Shown: positions 1 to 14,605 of the stretch, in pieces | Position numbering within the stretch: the first letter of the stretch is position 1 | Layout: each line of letters begins with the position of its first letter | Assembly: GCA_005784505.1 (NCBI GenBank) | Contig: VCAZ01000035.1 | Span: 2,633,501-2,697,500 of the forward strand | DNA length: 64,000 nt | Reading direction: 5' to 3' | Origin: Bagarius yarrelli | Taxonomy: Eukaryota; Chordata; Actinopteri; Siluriformes; Sisoridae | Notes under the pieces: generated by a model | The model's database searches: none | What the model was told of the DNA's origin: nothing | The model's input: only the letters and a program-made list of their open reading frames with translations | Program-made: the position numbers and the translations under genes

Positions 1-675
1 CATTTTTAACTTCAACAAAGTGGAGCTAATGTTGTACACTGCCCGTGGTGTGGGTAAATAATAATAATAATAATAATAAATAATATATAAACAGGGATCT
101 ATATATATGTATATATAAACAGGGATGTTAATGTTAATCCCTGTTTAAGAGTTGATTACTTGCTAAGGCAGTAACCGTTGCCATGACCACCTTTTCGCTG
201 CGGTGGTCGTAGCAACAGTCTGGAAACCTAGGGGAAACGCTATAAACACAGTCTATTATAAGACTACATAGGCTAAATCTAGCATTTTACTAGGGCGGTG
301 ACGATTAATTGTCAGGGAAATAATTTCAATTCTAAAGATTTATTGTCCGTTTTCGAGCTTTTACTGTTTTTATTAAGAGCTTTGAGAATTAATTGGTTTG
401 TGAATGACAATTAAGCATTCCAAAAAAAAGCAACTCAAAGCATTTTATAATCGCTCCGATTTGTGCCTTATTAACGCTCTAGTGTAAATATTTAATTATA
501 GATGAATAGTATTTAAGGAAAAACTTTTTGTGTCCTGTCAGTGGTGTTTATCTGTTTAGTACCTTAAAACTAATTTATTTTCTCTGCAGTTGCATTATGG
601 GTCGCTAACATGAGTCGAGCTGGTGATGTTGCGTTATTGAAGCGGCGCTTGGAGCGTCAGAACCCCCCCCACCCC

Positions 676-737
<62 letters not shown>

Positions 738-1178
738 ACCCCCCCGACGCTCCGACTTTCATATCACGCCCCCCCCCTCTACTACTCACTCTGGTTGGAA
801 GTAGGGTGCTGCATGTACCCCCCCCCCCCCCCCTGGCCAGCCCCCTATTAAACCCCCCCCCCCCCCAAAAGTGTGCAATAATTGCGGTTGGATTCAACGA
901 TTGCAGTCAGGTCAAATAATTGCGATCATACAATTAATTAATAATTGTAACAGCCTTAAGTGCAACTGTTAAAACTATTATCATACTGCTACACAAAACG
1001 TTGTTTGTTATATAGCGTTTGACCTCGATTGCCCCCGGCAGTATGGCATGTGACGTCGCAAACTATAAAACAAGGACACTTGTTGTAAACGAGTGCAATT
1101 ACCACCGTGATAAAAATGTGCCCACTACTTGCTTTAAAATACCTTTAATAGGTGACTGAAATGATAAGCCAGACATAC
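1..1178 (-). other. USP47 intron 8 (partial), with poly-C tracts
   Basis: No coding sequence was found on either strand. The stretch holds an ATA trinucleotide run near 60-80 and three C homopolymer-like tracts at 663-745, 818-833 and 853-866. In the USP47 transcript these are G runs. Confidence 0.7.
663..866. repeat. poly-C / poly-G simple repeat tracts
   Basis: About 80 nearly uninterrupted C residues, then two shorter C runs. The sense strand of USP47 is G-rich here, so a G-quadruplex is possible. Such runs are also prone to sequencing and assembly error. Confidence 0.85.
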
Positions 1179-1328
1179 CACACTGCCAAAGGCCTGACTG
1201 GCTCCGAAAGGCCTGATGACCAGCGGGATGTCCAAGTAGGTGTCGATCCTCCAGCTTTCATTGCCGCACTCCAGACAGCGCACGTAGTCCTTCAGTTTAC
1301 CCTGATACAGCTGATTAATGAGATCAGC
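1179..1328 (-). CDS. usp47: USP47 coding exon 8 (last one in window)
   Basis: 50 codons from [20 protein letters not shown] to [10 protein letters not shown], with acceptor CTCAG and donor GTATGT. VRCLECG is the first half of the zinc-ribbon CxxC of the USP finger. The gene continues to the left of position 1. Confidence 0.97.
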
Positions 1329-4300
1329 CTGAGGAGTCAGAAACATGATCACTAAACAGGAATTCGGTTCTAAAGGTTAAACATACGTACAACATCATGA
1401 GTGCTTTTCTAAGCACAAAAAAACTAATGGTGCTTAATTAGCACATTTCCTAGTAATTTTTCTAATTCAGCTTTAAGTAAAATCTGTTAAATGTAAAAAT
1501 ATTATTCATTAACAGAAGTGAGCCCTGTGTCTCAGTACGGCATGTCTTCAAAACACTGCACAGATCACATGAGATCCAGCTTACACAACCAAATACCAAA
1601 TCACAAAGGACTTAATCCTTTTCTCTTACACTGGGTTCTTTGTTCGGTCGCGAGTGGATCACAGGAATATCGGATAAGGTACAAGAGCTGTGGCACGTAC
1701 CTGCTCCGTCTGCTTCCACTTCTGTTCCAAAGCGTCAAACATGACCCGGCAAAGTTCCTGAACATCATGTTGTTGCCAGGCTACACAAAATACAAATACA
1801 CACACACACACACACACAACTGTAGAATACTTAAACAGCACACTCACTAATTTCAGATATATCTCAGGCCTGGTATTTTAACGTGATTATTAATTAAATA
1901 AAATTATTGGGGGGGGGAAATAATAATATCGTGTTAACATTAACGCATTTAACATGCCCCTCCCCCTCCCATAAATCTGTACCAAATGACATCCTTCCTG
2001 TCTCGCAAGATGTATCTGTGGTTAAGGTTGCGGGGAAGTGGTAGCTCAGTGTAAGGTGTGCGGGGAAGTGGTAGCTCAGTGGTTAAGGTGTTGCGGGGAA
2101 GTGGTAGCTCAGTGGTTAAGGTGTTGCGGGGAATGGTGGTGGTAGCTCAGTGGTTAAGGTGTTGCGGGGAAGTGGCAGCTCGGTGGTTAAGGTGTTGCGG
2201 GGAAGTGGCAGCTCGGTGGTTAAGGTGTTGCGGGGAAGTGGCAGCTCGGTGGTTAAGGTGTTGCGGGGAAGTGGTAGCTCAGTGGTTAAGGTGTTGCGGG
2301 GAAGTGGCAGCTCAGTGGTTAAGGTGTTGCGGGGAAGTGGTAGCTCGGTGGTTAAGGTGTTGCGGGGAAGTGGTAGCTCAGTGGTTAAGGTGTTGGACTG
2401 CTACTTGGAAGATCTGGGTTTGATTCCCAGCACCACCAACTTGCCACTGTTGGGCCCCTGAGCAAAACCCTTAACCTCCACATGCTCAGTTCTATAAAAG
2501 CCATAAATGTAAGTCGCTCTCTAGCAGTACTGGAAGGAGCTCACCTTCACTGCTGTCCCAGCCGAAGCTGCGCGTCACGTCTGTGGTCTCTATGGCTCGT
2601 TTCTTGCTGGTCTGGAGCAGCACAAACAGTCTCTGCAGCTGGAACGGGATACTCGTGACAGGATCTTCCTCAGACTCCTCAAATTCCCAGCTGACAGGAA
2701 AACCAGACATTGACTTATTTCCTACTGGCTGCGTTTCTCTGTACGATGGTGTAGGAGACGAGGACACACTTACTTGTAGAGGGCATTTCTAAACTCTGGC
2801 GTCATGAACAGGGTCTGCAGTAAACTGTTCAAATAACAAGTCATGGCCTGATTGACCAAACCCACATATCCTAAAGGGGGAAAATTAAAGATCAAATAAG
2901 AAAAGCTCCACTTGAACTAAGTAAACAACATGCCTGCAGGTTTAAGGAACTTTTTTTCTTGGTCACGAGACCAATTTTTTGTTTTTATTAAACGTAAAAA
3001 TTTCACGTAAAAAAAATTGTTTAGTAAAGTTAAGTAAAAATTAGTTAAAATTTGAAAATTTGTTACGTTATTCAACATAAAAAATTAGTTAAAATAAGAT
3101 TAGTTACGTTATTTAACAAAAAAAGGTTAAAATTAGAAAATTAGTTATGCTATTTCACAAAAAAATGTTAAAATTAGAAAAATTTATGCTATTTAACATA
3201 CAAAAATTTGTTCAAATTAGAAAATTTGTTACGTTATTTAACATAATGAGTTAAAATTAGATAATTTATGCTATTAAACATAAAATATTCGTTAAAATGA
3301 GAAAATTAGTTACATTATTTATCGTAAAGAAGAAGTTAAAATAACATTTGTTACGTTATTTGTTTATAACAAACATCAACGCACAAAATATATGTCAACT
3401 TTATAAAGCAGAAGAGAGAAATAAGTGGTAGTGCACTGGTTACGGTGTTGGACTGCTTATTTGAAGATCGGAGTTCGAGTCCCAGCACCACCAATATTTT
3501 TTTCACTAAACTAAGTAAGTAAAGTAAAAATTATTTCATCTAAAAGAGAACAAACACTATAACTCGTTTTGATGTTGTCCACTTAAACAATTGACCTCGG
3601 ATTGCTAACTACCGCTAATTTAATAAACTAATTAAAAGCAAAGAAAAGCGAGAAAAAGAGGAAAGCCACGACGAACCTCCACCCAACGCAACCCCCAAGT
3701 AATAACGGTATTAACGTAGTTATCACATGAACCGGTGGAAAAGTTTCCTCACAGTCGCAACCACAGTAGGAAGACATTTATTTACTTCAAATGTCTTTCT
3801 TAGATTATCTGCAAAATATCAACTTAACAAATTACATCATCAATTAAAGAAATATCCTTCCATGTTGTTAATATACTTATAGTTTATTAAAAAAGGGAAA
3901 CTTTATTATAATACATAGATACATTAAAATAAGCATGACTAAAACATTCTTAGCTTAAGTATTAACGTTAGCCAGCAGATAATCTTAAAAAGGGGACACC
4001 AAACCTTGTTTATTTTTCCGCAGTACTTTTAGCCACGAAAAGAAGGAGGCGAGACGCGTTTAAGAAGGATGAGACGTCTTGCTCGTAAAGTATTAAAGGC
4101 TAAAGTCTTTTGTACCGTTACTGATAAGTTACCATCTCCTGCCAACCCAAAAGTGGATTTGTATCAAGATCCATGTAAAAAAACAGCATCTTTTAGTCCA
4201 ATAATAAAATAATTTTTGCACAATATGTGAATAAGATCTCTCTATAAAGATCTATAAATAATATCACCAGTTAAACAGCTTATTATTATTAGCTTGGGTT

Positions 4301-4525
4301 TATTGGTAATCGTTAACACTCGAAAGGAACAAATGGCACCGTACGCAAGAACCGTCTTTATACTAAACGCTGAGGAGTTTCATTTATGAAGAACTGCTTA
4401 CAGATACTCGGTGATGGAAGCCGGGATGAGGATCCAAAATAACACCAAGTAATAGTAGTTAACACCTGTGTACCTTGAATTACCTGTACCTACCCTTACC
4501 ACAGTCTCTAACCATTCAAATTTAA

Positions 4526-4560
<35 letters not shown>

Positions 4561-4571
4561 TATATATATAG

Positions 4572-4604
<33 letters not shown>

Positions 4605-7600
4605 AGATATATATAGATATATATATAGATATATATAGAGAGAGAGCTATAGATATATATATATATATATATATCTAAGATATAGATAGAGAGAGATAGA
4701 TATATAGAGAATATATATATATCGAGATATATAGAGAGCGTATATTAGATATATATATATATATATAATCTATATAGATATAGAATATATAGATATATAA
4801 TAATGATATATAGATCTATATATATATAGATATATATCTATATATATATCTCTATATAGATATATATAGAGAGCTATATCTATATCTAATAGAGAGAGCG
4901 GGTTACCTGTTTCAGACTTATTGATATATATATATATCCTTTATATGTATGGAGGAGTAGGAGTAGCTTGGGCTGCTGTAGTCACTGCTAAAGCCCACGG
5001 TGCCATCACGGGACAAGGGCCCGATGAAGCGGTCCTGAGAACTGTCGTCCAGCCCACTGCTGTCCGCCGTGCCCGACTCATCCTGTACGCAAAACACATA
5101 AACTGAAGAGTCTTTTTTGACCAAAGCCAAAAAAAAAAAAGTTACTGGTTTGTGGACAGACTGTATTTATAGTAAGGATTAAGCTTAGCCTAAAGCAGCT
5201 GTCTTACAACTACATTTACTGTAAATGCCTTTATTTGTGTCACATATATTTTTTTTACAGCACAGTAAAATACTTTTTTTCACATATCCCATCTTAGTAA
5301 GTTGGGGGTCAGAGCACAGGGTCAGCTATGATACAGCGCCCCTGGAGCAGGAAGGGTTAAGGGTCTTGCTCAAGGACCCACCAGTGGCTGACTTGCTGGT
5401 GGTGGGGCTTAAACCCAGGTCTTTCTGGTCCCTAGATTAGCCATCACTGCCCCAGTTCCACGCCTTATACATATACATATATTTGTATAGTAACTACATG
5501 TATATATATTTTATTATTTTAAGGCAAGAAAAATGGAAACTATCCAGTAACAAATGCACCTGCAGTTATTATTCACTTCATCCCTCTTTAACTATTGAAT
5601 TTAATTTCAATAATACCAAATTGCAAAGCAAACGTTTAATAGAAAAAATAATGACAATGAAAAAAAAATATTTCAAGACAATTTTTATAAAATCAGCAGC
5701 AGGAATGCAGTTAAAAACCAGGTTCAAAATGAAATAAATGCCGTTTATGGTGTATTACATGGAGAAAAAAATCTCCATTTAACTCTTAATTCATCACTTG
5801 AGTTGTGTGTTGGTTTGTGCGATTTGAGGACATCATCTTTAAGACACACATTACAGCAACCCAGAATCTGGAAACTTAGTAAAAGTTAGTCGCCGCTTGA
5901 AACTGGCACATCACAATTTGGGGTTGAATTGCGTCAGTGACCTCTTTTAGAGCAGCGGTGGCTAAAAAACAAAGTTATTTTTAATAGTTGTTTGGACGAC
6001 CAGGAAGACAGGGGTTCAAGCCCCATTTCCGCCAGTCTGCCACTGTCAGATCCTTGAACAAGGTCTTAAACCCTTCCTGCTTCAGGGGCGCCGAATCTGC
6101 GCTTTGACCCAAACTTTATAAGCTGAAATATATAAAGAAACAAAATGTTCTTTACTGTTCTGTAATGTAGATGTGACAAATAAGCACCTTCACCCTTTTA
6201 CCATTTGAGTCTAGTTTATTATTTATTTTTAAGCAACCAAACTAAATTTGCGTTCACTGGCTCTGTCGGCAAATTAATGGAAATTTTATCTGTCCGCAAT
6301 GTGGACTCCATAGCCTGCAGCCTGCAGTCCAACTCTATGGCCTGCTATTGTACAGCAGCTGTTAGACATTTTATGTCTAAGGGTCTGGGATCAGAACACC
6401 CACCATGATATAAACAACGTTAAATCATTCCTAACGTTTGCCGCTGACAAAAACAGCTGCTTTGTCTTTTCCTCATTGTCAGTCCGAGGGCTGAAATGCT
6501 AAATTCAGCGTTAGCGTTCGCCAATTAGGAAACAGCTGTTGGAAGAGATAACCCACTTATTAACCCAGTGAAGCTAACACCACACTGATAACTGCACATT
6601 TCTAGCGCCGCCCATCAGCTCAGCTGGCCACTCACAGAAGCCACCTGAGGCTGCTCGCCATCTTTGTCTGTGAGCTGCAGGAAGTTTCGCTTTCCTAACT
6701 CGAACCCGGACTCCACCAGAGACATTTCACTGGTCTGGTCCAAAGGAGCCTGTGGAAGACCAAAAAAAAAAAAAAGGGATGATGCAATTGTATTTTTACA
6801 TGAATGAGAAAGGACATGAAGCAAGACAAACTTCTGATACAGCACGGGAGCAGAATGCGTGTTTGCATGCATGGTTATTTGACAGAATCCAGTCAGATGA
6901 TCACTACTAATAATATTACTAATTATTGCAGTTTAGGTAGTAAGGAATTTAAGCAAAACCATGAGGGTTTAACAAATATTTTTGTCCTGATATGTACCAA
7001 TTTCACTTCACGCTAAAGGTTTAACACCCTATATAGCCACCACTGCATTCTCGGCAACAATCTGAGCTTGGCAACATAAAACATGCACTTCTTTTTTGTT
7101 TGGTTTTTATAGTATATTAAAAAAATAAGCTCCAAACAGAGAGTAATTAATAACACTATTTATACCAGCGGTCAGAAACCCGCAGCTCCAGAGCCGCATG
7201 TGACTCTGCCATCCTACAGCTGCGGCTCCCTGTGGCTTTAAGTATTTAATCTGAATTAATTTTTTATAGTTTGTAGACGTAGGATTTTTTTATACATAGT
7301 TTACAGGTAAAACAATATAAGCAGGGTTAACTGTAATGTAGATATGGCTTCCGGCGTCCCATTTTCTCTGGGAAACTGGCCCAAATGGCTCATTGAGTGT
7401 TAAAGGTTGCCGATCCGAGTAAGCGGTGGCTCATGGTTAAGTTGTTGGACTACCACCCCAAAGATTGTGGGTTCAATTCCCAGCTCCACCAAGCCACCAC
7501 TGTTGGGCCCCTGAGCAAGGCCCTTAACACCCAATTGCTCAGTTGTGTAAAATGGCTTTGGATAAGGACGTCTGCCAAATGCTGTAAATGTAATATAAAT

Positions 7601-10600
7601 GCAGATCCCTGTACAGTAGAAAAAAGGGAAATAATTATTTATCTGTCCGCTTAATTGCATATTTTAAATCCAGATGTTGCAAAATGTGATTTTTTTAAGA
7701 ATTAACAAGGGTGTACTGTCATTCGCAACACACGATACAAGTAAAGGCAACAAACCGAGTACTAATATGTAGAATATATCTTCCTAAACGGGGGACAAGT
7801 TTTCTGGTAGCCCCTTGTGAGTGCCTTCACAAAGGACTACCAGAAATGTAAAAACATTTAAAATCTGCAATCAGGAGAATTGTTTTGTTTGTATTTAAAT
7901 AAAAAAAAAATATCAGCAAAACCTTTTAAAATATCAAATTAAATGGTAAAAATTAAATAGTAATGATTTAATATGCGGTTTAGTTGAACATCACGGTAAC
8001 CGACGTCTAACGATAATTGTAATATTGACCACGTTTAACGCGACTTACATATTTATAGCTCCCATCAAGGCCTTTTTAAAGGGCGTTTAATTATACTAGT
8101 GTTCATTTGTACACAATTAATAAAAAGGAAAGCTTATCAATCTAGTAAAAAAATCATCATTATTTTAGCATATTAATAATAAAGTGTCCCATTGTGCATT
8201 TACAGACCTGTGTAAAGGTTGTTGCATTAGAGAGACTGGAAACACAGATTTGTTTTATCTCGCAGCTAATTGGAGGACAGCTGTACATGTAACGTAGCGT
8301 GTTCGCGTACCGTTAGGATGCTGCGGTACACAGACAGCTATTTAAAGAACTGATGGTACAAATACAAGGCTTAATCCAGCGACCTACTCCGAGAGCCGAC
8401 GCCAAACCCTGGCACCTGCTCCGAGTCAGTGGCAGGATTAGCACCCTAACCCATCTGAAGAACACTTCACTGTCCTTCACCGGTCACATTACACAAATCG
8501 ATATTGATGCGATCTTACGGAATTTGAAGAATAATGTACATGCCGTCTACTCGGGTCACCGTGTTGAATATGACATTATAGAACCAGTTATGGACACATG
8601 CCCAATTATTAATTCATGACCTGAGATATATAAGGTTACAGATGAAAAATTAAAAAAAAAAAAAAAAAAAACGGAAAGAGGGAAGGAGACTCACCAAATC
8701 CACCACGTTGGCCCATGCCAGCTCAAAGGTGCCATTCACGTAGCAGGCTTTGTGAGCGACGTCCTCGAAGAGTTTTAAGACGGTGGTGGAAGCCGGGAGG
8801 TTAAGCGTCAGTCTCTCGTTGATGGTCTTCGCGTTGGTGGTGTCCTGGACGATACACAGCACTCGGGGTTCCTCGGCAGCGTTCTCGATCTGCAACAAAG
8901 AACGCAGGTGCGGAACTCTTTAGGTATTGATGCGTCAGAGCGTCGTTTGGTTTTGAACAGCCATGTTTGTTGTTCTCCGGCCATGTGACCACCGAGGAGG
9001 ATTATATCAACTGTGTATATAATTGCCTTTGAGGTCATCCTGTAGGGTGAGGGTTTCTGGCATGAATCAATGAAGAGTGTCAACAATATCATGCACAGTG
9101 ACATAAGTTTATGAATAGACCAATTCGGGTTCACTAAATCTGTTTTAAGGAACAGTCAGAACAAGAGCAACGAGATTTTTTTTTTTAACGTGTAGAAGCA
9201 ACAAAAACTTCGGAAAGCCATTATTAATATAATCGAGAATTAAAATCGGCTCTAAATAAACTTTCCCTTCTGATTGACGACTGCACAAAACTGCGAATAA
9301 GAAGTACTGATTTCTCACGCGTTTATTTTTTTTCGTCAGTGACTCCGCGGATGTGTCAGTCGTTATTAACCTCGCATGGCAAGTGAAACCTCGCGCGGCA
9401 AAACTTACGACATGCGAGAGCGATGCACGCGTTCGCGGTGGAGATAATTGCGAAATTGCTAACATCTGGAACAGGATGTTCAGTTAAAACCAAATATTTG
9501 TATTGATTGTAATTTTAATTATTTTATACGATAATTATTAGTGTTTAAAAATGTCTTGGATTGAGGTTTTGTCTTCTTAGACAACACTTTACTTTTTTAT
9601 TAAGACTACTTTAATTCTTTCTGGTCTACCAGAAGCTACCTGCCCGAAGGGCTACCAGAAACGTAAAAACATTTTAAATACCTGCAATCGGGACGAGTGT
9701 TTTGTTTGTATTTAAATAAAAAAAAAAATCATTATATTATTATCTCTTTTTACTGCTGTGTGTGCAAACAAACACCACGGCCTTTGCCCATGTTCTGCCC
9801 AGTTTCTGCACGGGTTTCTACCACCTGTCGGTTTTATCTTTACGACACAGTCAGATGAACAGGATTATTCTGGTTTCGAACACCATTTGTGCTGCGAGGA
9901 CACATGGCGGCACTAGTCGTTCTGGCAAAGTGCCACTCGGCCATAACGTGTCGAGGAGACGTGCACAATGTCATGCAGGTGAAAGCGAAACAAACCTGAT
10001 TACACAACCAGGATAGATATGACCTACAATCGTCTTGTGTAGATTAATCCCTGAGCAAGCACAGCTTATACACAGGGAGCAGGTTAGCGGTTCCTTTCCG
10101 AGCAGCAACACAGCACACACATGCCACCGAATAGGGATGGTAAGGACGGGCATTTGTGGACGTCGGGAATTATAGCTTAATTATTATTTTATAGCTATTA
10201 TTTCCATCTGCTCATTTGGCTTAAATAAGACAGGGTAAAAAAAAAAGAAAAAAAAAAAGACTACGGTATCTTTTAACACATAAAAAAACTAATCTAATTA
10301 CATAGCATTTGAGCAAATCGTCAGCTAATAATAAATAGTAATAATAATAAACTATAATAAGCTAATAATAAACTACACAAAATCTCATACCACCACTCAA
10401 CGAGAAAAACATCTCTTTCCGCAGATAAAGTTCGCCGAATACGAACATCTGCTCAATAACAACAGGGCAGAGATCACACACTCGGTTTCCAAGGCCAGAT
10501 CCTCTATTGTCTTACACAAAGCCTCCGCAGACTGCTCTCCGCTGCCAATTCGCTCATGTTACTACAAGCGAAGTGCCGGGCCTTCCAAGAATGACGCACG

Positions 10601-13600
10601 TGAAAGCGCCTGTCTGGGAAGAGGGGGTGGGGGTTGGGGGGTGTTTATAAAAGGCTGTTCAAAACAAGTCGCAGCAGAAATAACTTTAAAGCGCTCGCTC
10701 GCTGTCTGCGCTATGGAGAACCGCAGTGCGTTCACATGCATCAGCATCTTTTACATAAAGAAAATGTTACATCAGTTTTAATATAGAAGAGCTATAGAAA
10801 GTTGGGGGTGTGGGGGGGGGTGTAAAATGCTGGACGGGAAACGTAATCCAACATGTTTACTTGGAAAGAAGTCACCGGTGTCCCTAAACTGAAACTTTAT
10901 CATTGAGAACTTGGCGGTTTTATTATAAATAAACCAAGTTTTTTATGGTAATTGCCCTAAGAGAGAAAAAGTGGTGATTATAAATAAATAAAGGAAATGA
11001 CCTGTCCGTCACCAGAAACCTTTAGGGAGCCATATTGGCATGATGTAATGCTTGATTGATTTCGGCAACAGCCAGTATTTGAGGTCTTGTCCTCCTTCTG
11101 CTGACTCAGCAGTGGCTTGAACCTCCACCCCATTGGTTTCCTTTATTTCTACAGTAAAGCCTCATGCAGCAGCGGCGGCGGAGGGGATAATTATAACAAA
11201 CGACTATTGGAAGATTACAGATTGCTTTTAGAGATTACAGATAACTAATAGTAGTCTAACTTCTCCTTTAAGCTGTTCCCTTTTTAGGGGTCGCCACCGC
11301 GAATCATCCGTCTCCACCCAACCCTATTCTCTACATCCTCTTCACTCACACCCACTAACTTCATGTCCTCGTTTATCGCATCCATATACCTCCTCTTTGG
11401 TCTTCCTCTTTACCTTCTGTCTGGTAGCTTCATTTCTAACATCCTCCTACCGATATATTCACTATCCCTCCTCTGTACATGTCCAAACCTCCTCAATCTG
11501 GACTCCCCGACTTTCTCCTCAAAACATCTAACATGAGCCGTCCACCTGATGAACTCGTTCCTAATACTGTCCAACCTCGTCTCTCACAAAAAAAAACTCA
11601 GCATCTTCAGCTCTGCTATCCTCGACCGTTTGGGTTACAGGTTCAGGCTTTATCTTAACTCTTATTCTTTTACAAGTTGACATCCGTTAAAAACACACAC
11701 ACACGCTTGCAACACCAACACCATGCTGTTAGGACGTTCGGGAAATGCTCATGCTAGTTCTACCTGCAGGAACTTTTTCTTCTTCATCTCCTGGAAAATA
11801 CTCTGCCTGCAACTCCAAAACATATCCTGCTTTAAAAAAATAAATAAATAAATAAATTATAAAAAAGTGGAACTCAAGCCAGGAGTGAAGCTTTGTATAA
11901 AATAGAAAGAGACAGTTATCATGCGAGTCACATGCAGTACTATAATTATCAGATTCCGAGGTATTTAAAAACGCTGATGATGTCTGTCGGAGACATGGGA
12001 CCTGTTAGACTGCATGTTTTCTCAGACCTGCTACACAAACAACAATAGAAGAAGAAGAAGGAGAAGATTGTAGTAAAGATATTATACTGATAGGAGGTCA
12101 GATGTCGGACGTCAAAGCTTGAATACGAACGCCACGACTTTAAAAGTGCCAGAGGAAAACGTCCCCAGCTGGCATGCAGTCGAAAGCGTCCAAACACACA
12201 CACACACACACACACACAGAGCCGTGTGGCTTTGCATTTTCCAGATCCCTTTGATCTTCCGAAGTTTAAACGAAACATTTATAGTGCGAAAAAAATGAAC
12301 AACTTTAATAATTATTGTCCGGTGTTTGTAGGTCGGCTGTATTTTTTGTTATATTGTGTTACGGTTAAAATTTTTTGCTACGGTCAATACAACCAACAAA
12401 GAACCATTTAAGCAAAAAATAAACACACTGGTGGCCAAAACGATTAGAATATCAGTATTTCTAGCTTTTTTTCTGTAGAGTCAATAGAAAATATCAGGTT
12501 TTTTTCAGGCATTTTGCCAATAATTGTTATAATCAATTGTTATATATATTTTTACCCAATATCAACCAGTGACATCACACAGAAACCTAAAAATCATCAT
12601 CATCATCATCATCATCCAGTCTGTCGGATATGAAGACTAAACTGAGACAGACTAAATAGAGAAAAACTGTAGCAACGTCTTCAATCTGCTTCAAGAGACC
12701 TGTAAAATGCTGTAAAATAAAAATGATGTCATAATTCGATTTTCTTGATTAATTAACTTCTATTAACTAAATTAAACCAATATTTGAAGTTTGCTGATTG
12801 TTGTTTCTTGGAGTTGTAGTCCAAGTATTTTAAACAATATTCACACACCAGCTATCGTGACAGCTAGTCAGGCACGCCGGGAACCTTTTATTAACCCGCA
12901 TCCGATCGAACTTATCTGTAAAGTCGATTAGGAGACTTTACACACGAATGACTTAAGTGTTTTACTACGAAAATCAAGTCATTTCAAACTAAAGCCCGAC
13001 ACAAATTCAAGTGTGTGTGTGTGTGTGTGTGTAAATGTATGGATATGAAGACTGAAGCGTTTTTTTATCAGCTTTATCATAGATTCATGACTTCTGTGGG
13101 GTCGTGGTGGCCTGAGATGCTTGATTTGGGTGCAGATTTTGAAAGAAAAAGGTCAAAATTTCCACACAAGCGGAATCCAGAGCATCTACACTACCACCCT
13201 TCCAGGCCACCGATCTGGAAATCACCGTGTATGAATTTCCTTTCATAGTTTCCTCCCGCTAATTAAAACTTTTCTAGAATTGTTCTAGAACATGTTTTCG
13301 TTCTTCTCTCTAGCCGCTGAGAACATCGGTTTCTACTTTTCTCTTGTACTTTAGTCGTGTGGGTGCAAATAATTTACATTAACAAATCAACATACAACAT
13401 CGACATTACCAATCTGGTAGAAAGCCTGGGAAGAGACTCTGGTCCATCAGAACCGGGACCTTAAGCTACAAGAATAGCTTCTTCCCCACTGCAGTCAGCC
13501 TACTAAACAATAGGGCCTTGCTTAGGGGTCCACCAGTGGTAACTGGTAGTGCTGGGAATTGAACCTCGATCCTCCAAATAGCAGCCCAACACTTTAACCC

Positions 13601-14522
13601 CTGGGCTACCACATCCACTACCACTGCGTAGTCACTTATTTTTTCAGTTTTCCCATAATTATTCTTCTTCATTGTACCTTGTATATATTCTGTGAATACA
13701 TAGAAGCAAAGGTGCAGTGGTTCAGGTGTTGAAATGATAATTGGAAGGTCGGGGTTTGATTCCCAGCACCACCAAGTTGCCACTGTTGGATCCCTGAGCA
13801 AGCCCCTTAACCCCTAATTGCTCAGTTGTTAGTCGGTCAGGATAAGGCCGTCTGCCAAAATGCCGTGACGCATGTTTATATTTATATTTTGGAATTCCGT
13901 GTCTGCACTTTACACCGAGTCAAACTCTTCGTGCTGTATGTGCCCTTTAAAAGTCAAGTTTACAAAATCAGCAAGAGCGTTCAAAAGACCGATCCCAAAA
14001 CACCGTGAAACTAAATCATTTACAATAATAGGACATGCAGCGTCTCTCCGGATCACTGCTTCACAATTACCTGTGCGTAAAGCCGAGGATTGTACTAATC
14101 AGGAAAATAATGCGCTGCCATGATGCTGACTCTCAGCCTAGGGTTGGGGCTGCTTTAGAACCTGAACCTGTACACCGCTTCAGTCGTTCCAGTTAATGAA
14201 ATATGAATTTCAAGAGTCGTGCTCGGGCTCGGGTCCAGATTTCCTCGACATGCCTTCAAAAGAAATGGGTGTGACCGGGCGCGAGGCCAAGTAACTCTAG
14301 TTACCGAGAAACGACTGATAAGCGCGGTGTGGGTGAAAGCGGGTTCACGAGCCTATTGCGGGCAGGAAGGCTTGTAGAAATTTTTGTTGATTTTTAAACA
14401 GCTCTGAAACCTTTGGAGGGAAGGAAAAAAAATGGATGCAGAGCAGTTTACGAAATAACTAAATGGTAGTCACATGCGCACACTTTTGATCTAGAGGGGT
14501 GGGGGGGAATGGGGATATATAT

Positions 14523-14605
<83 letters not shown>

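Noticed and set aside
610..897. Proline-rich and glycine-rich open frames on both strands
   Set aside because: They are translations of poly-C/poly-G tracts in a USP47 intron; no conserved domain and no splice context.
2058..2461. Two overlapping open frames of about 100-120 codons with an 11-residue repeat
   Set aside because: They read through the 33-bp SINE-head array; the repetition is at the DNA level and neither frame has a homologue.
3423..3494. Possible tRNA gene
   Set aside because: The A- and B-box-like words are present, but this is the head of SINE family A; acceptor-stem pairing and a tRNA 3' end were not found.
8353..8619. 88-codon plus-strand open frame
   Set aside because: Antisense within USP47 intron 2, no recognised family and no splice support; probably chance.
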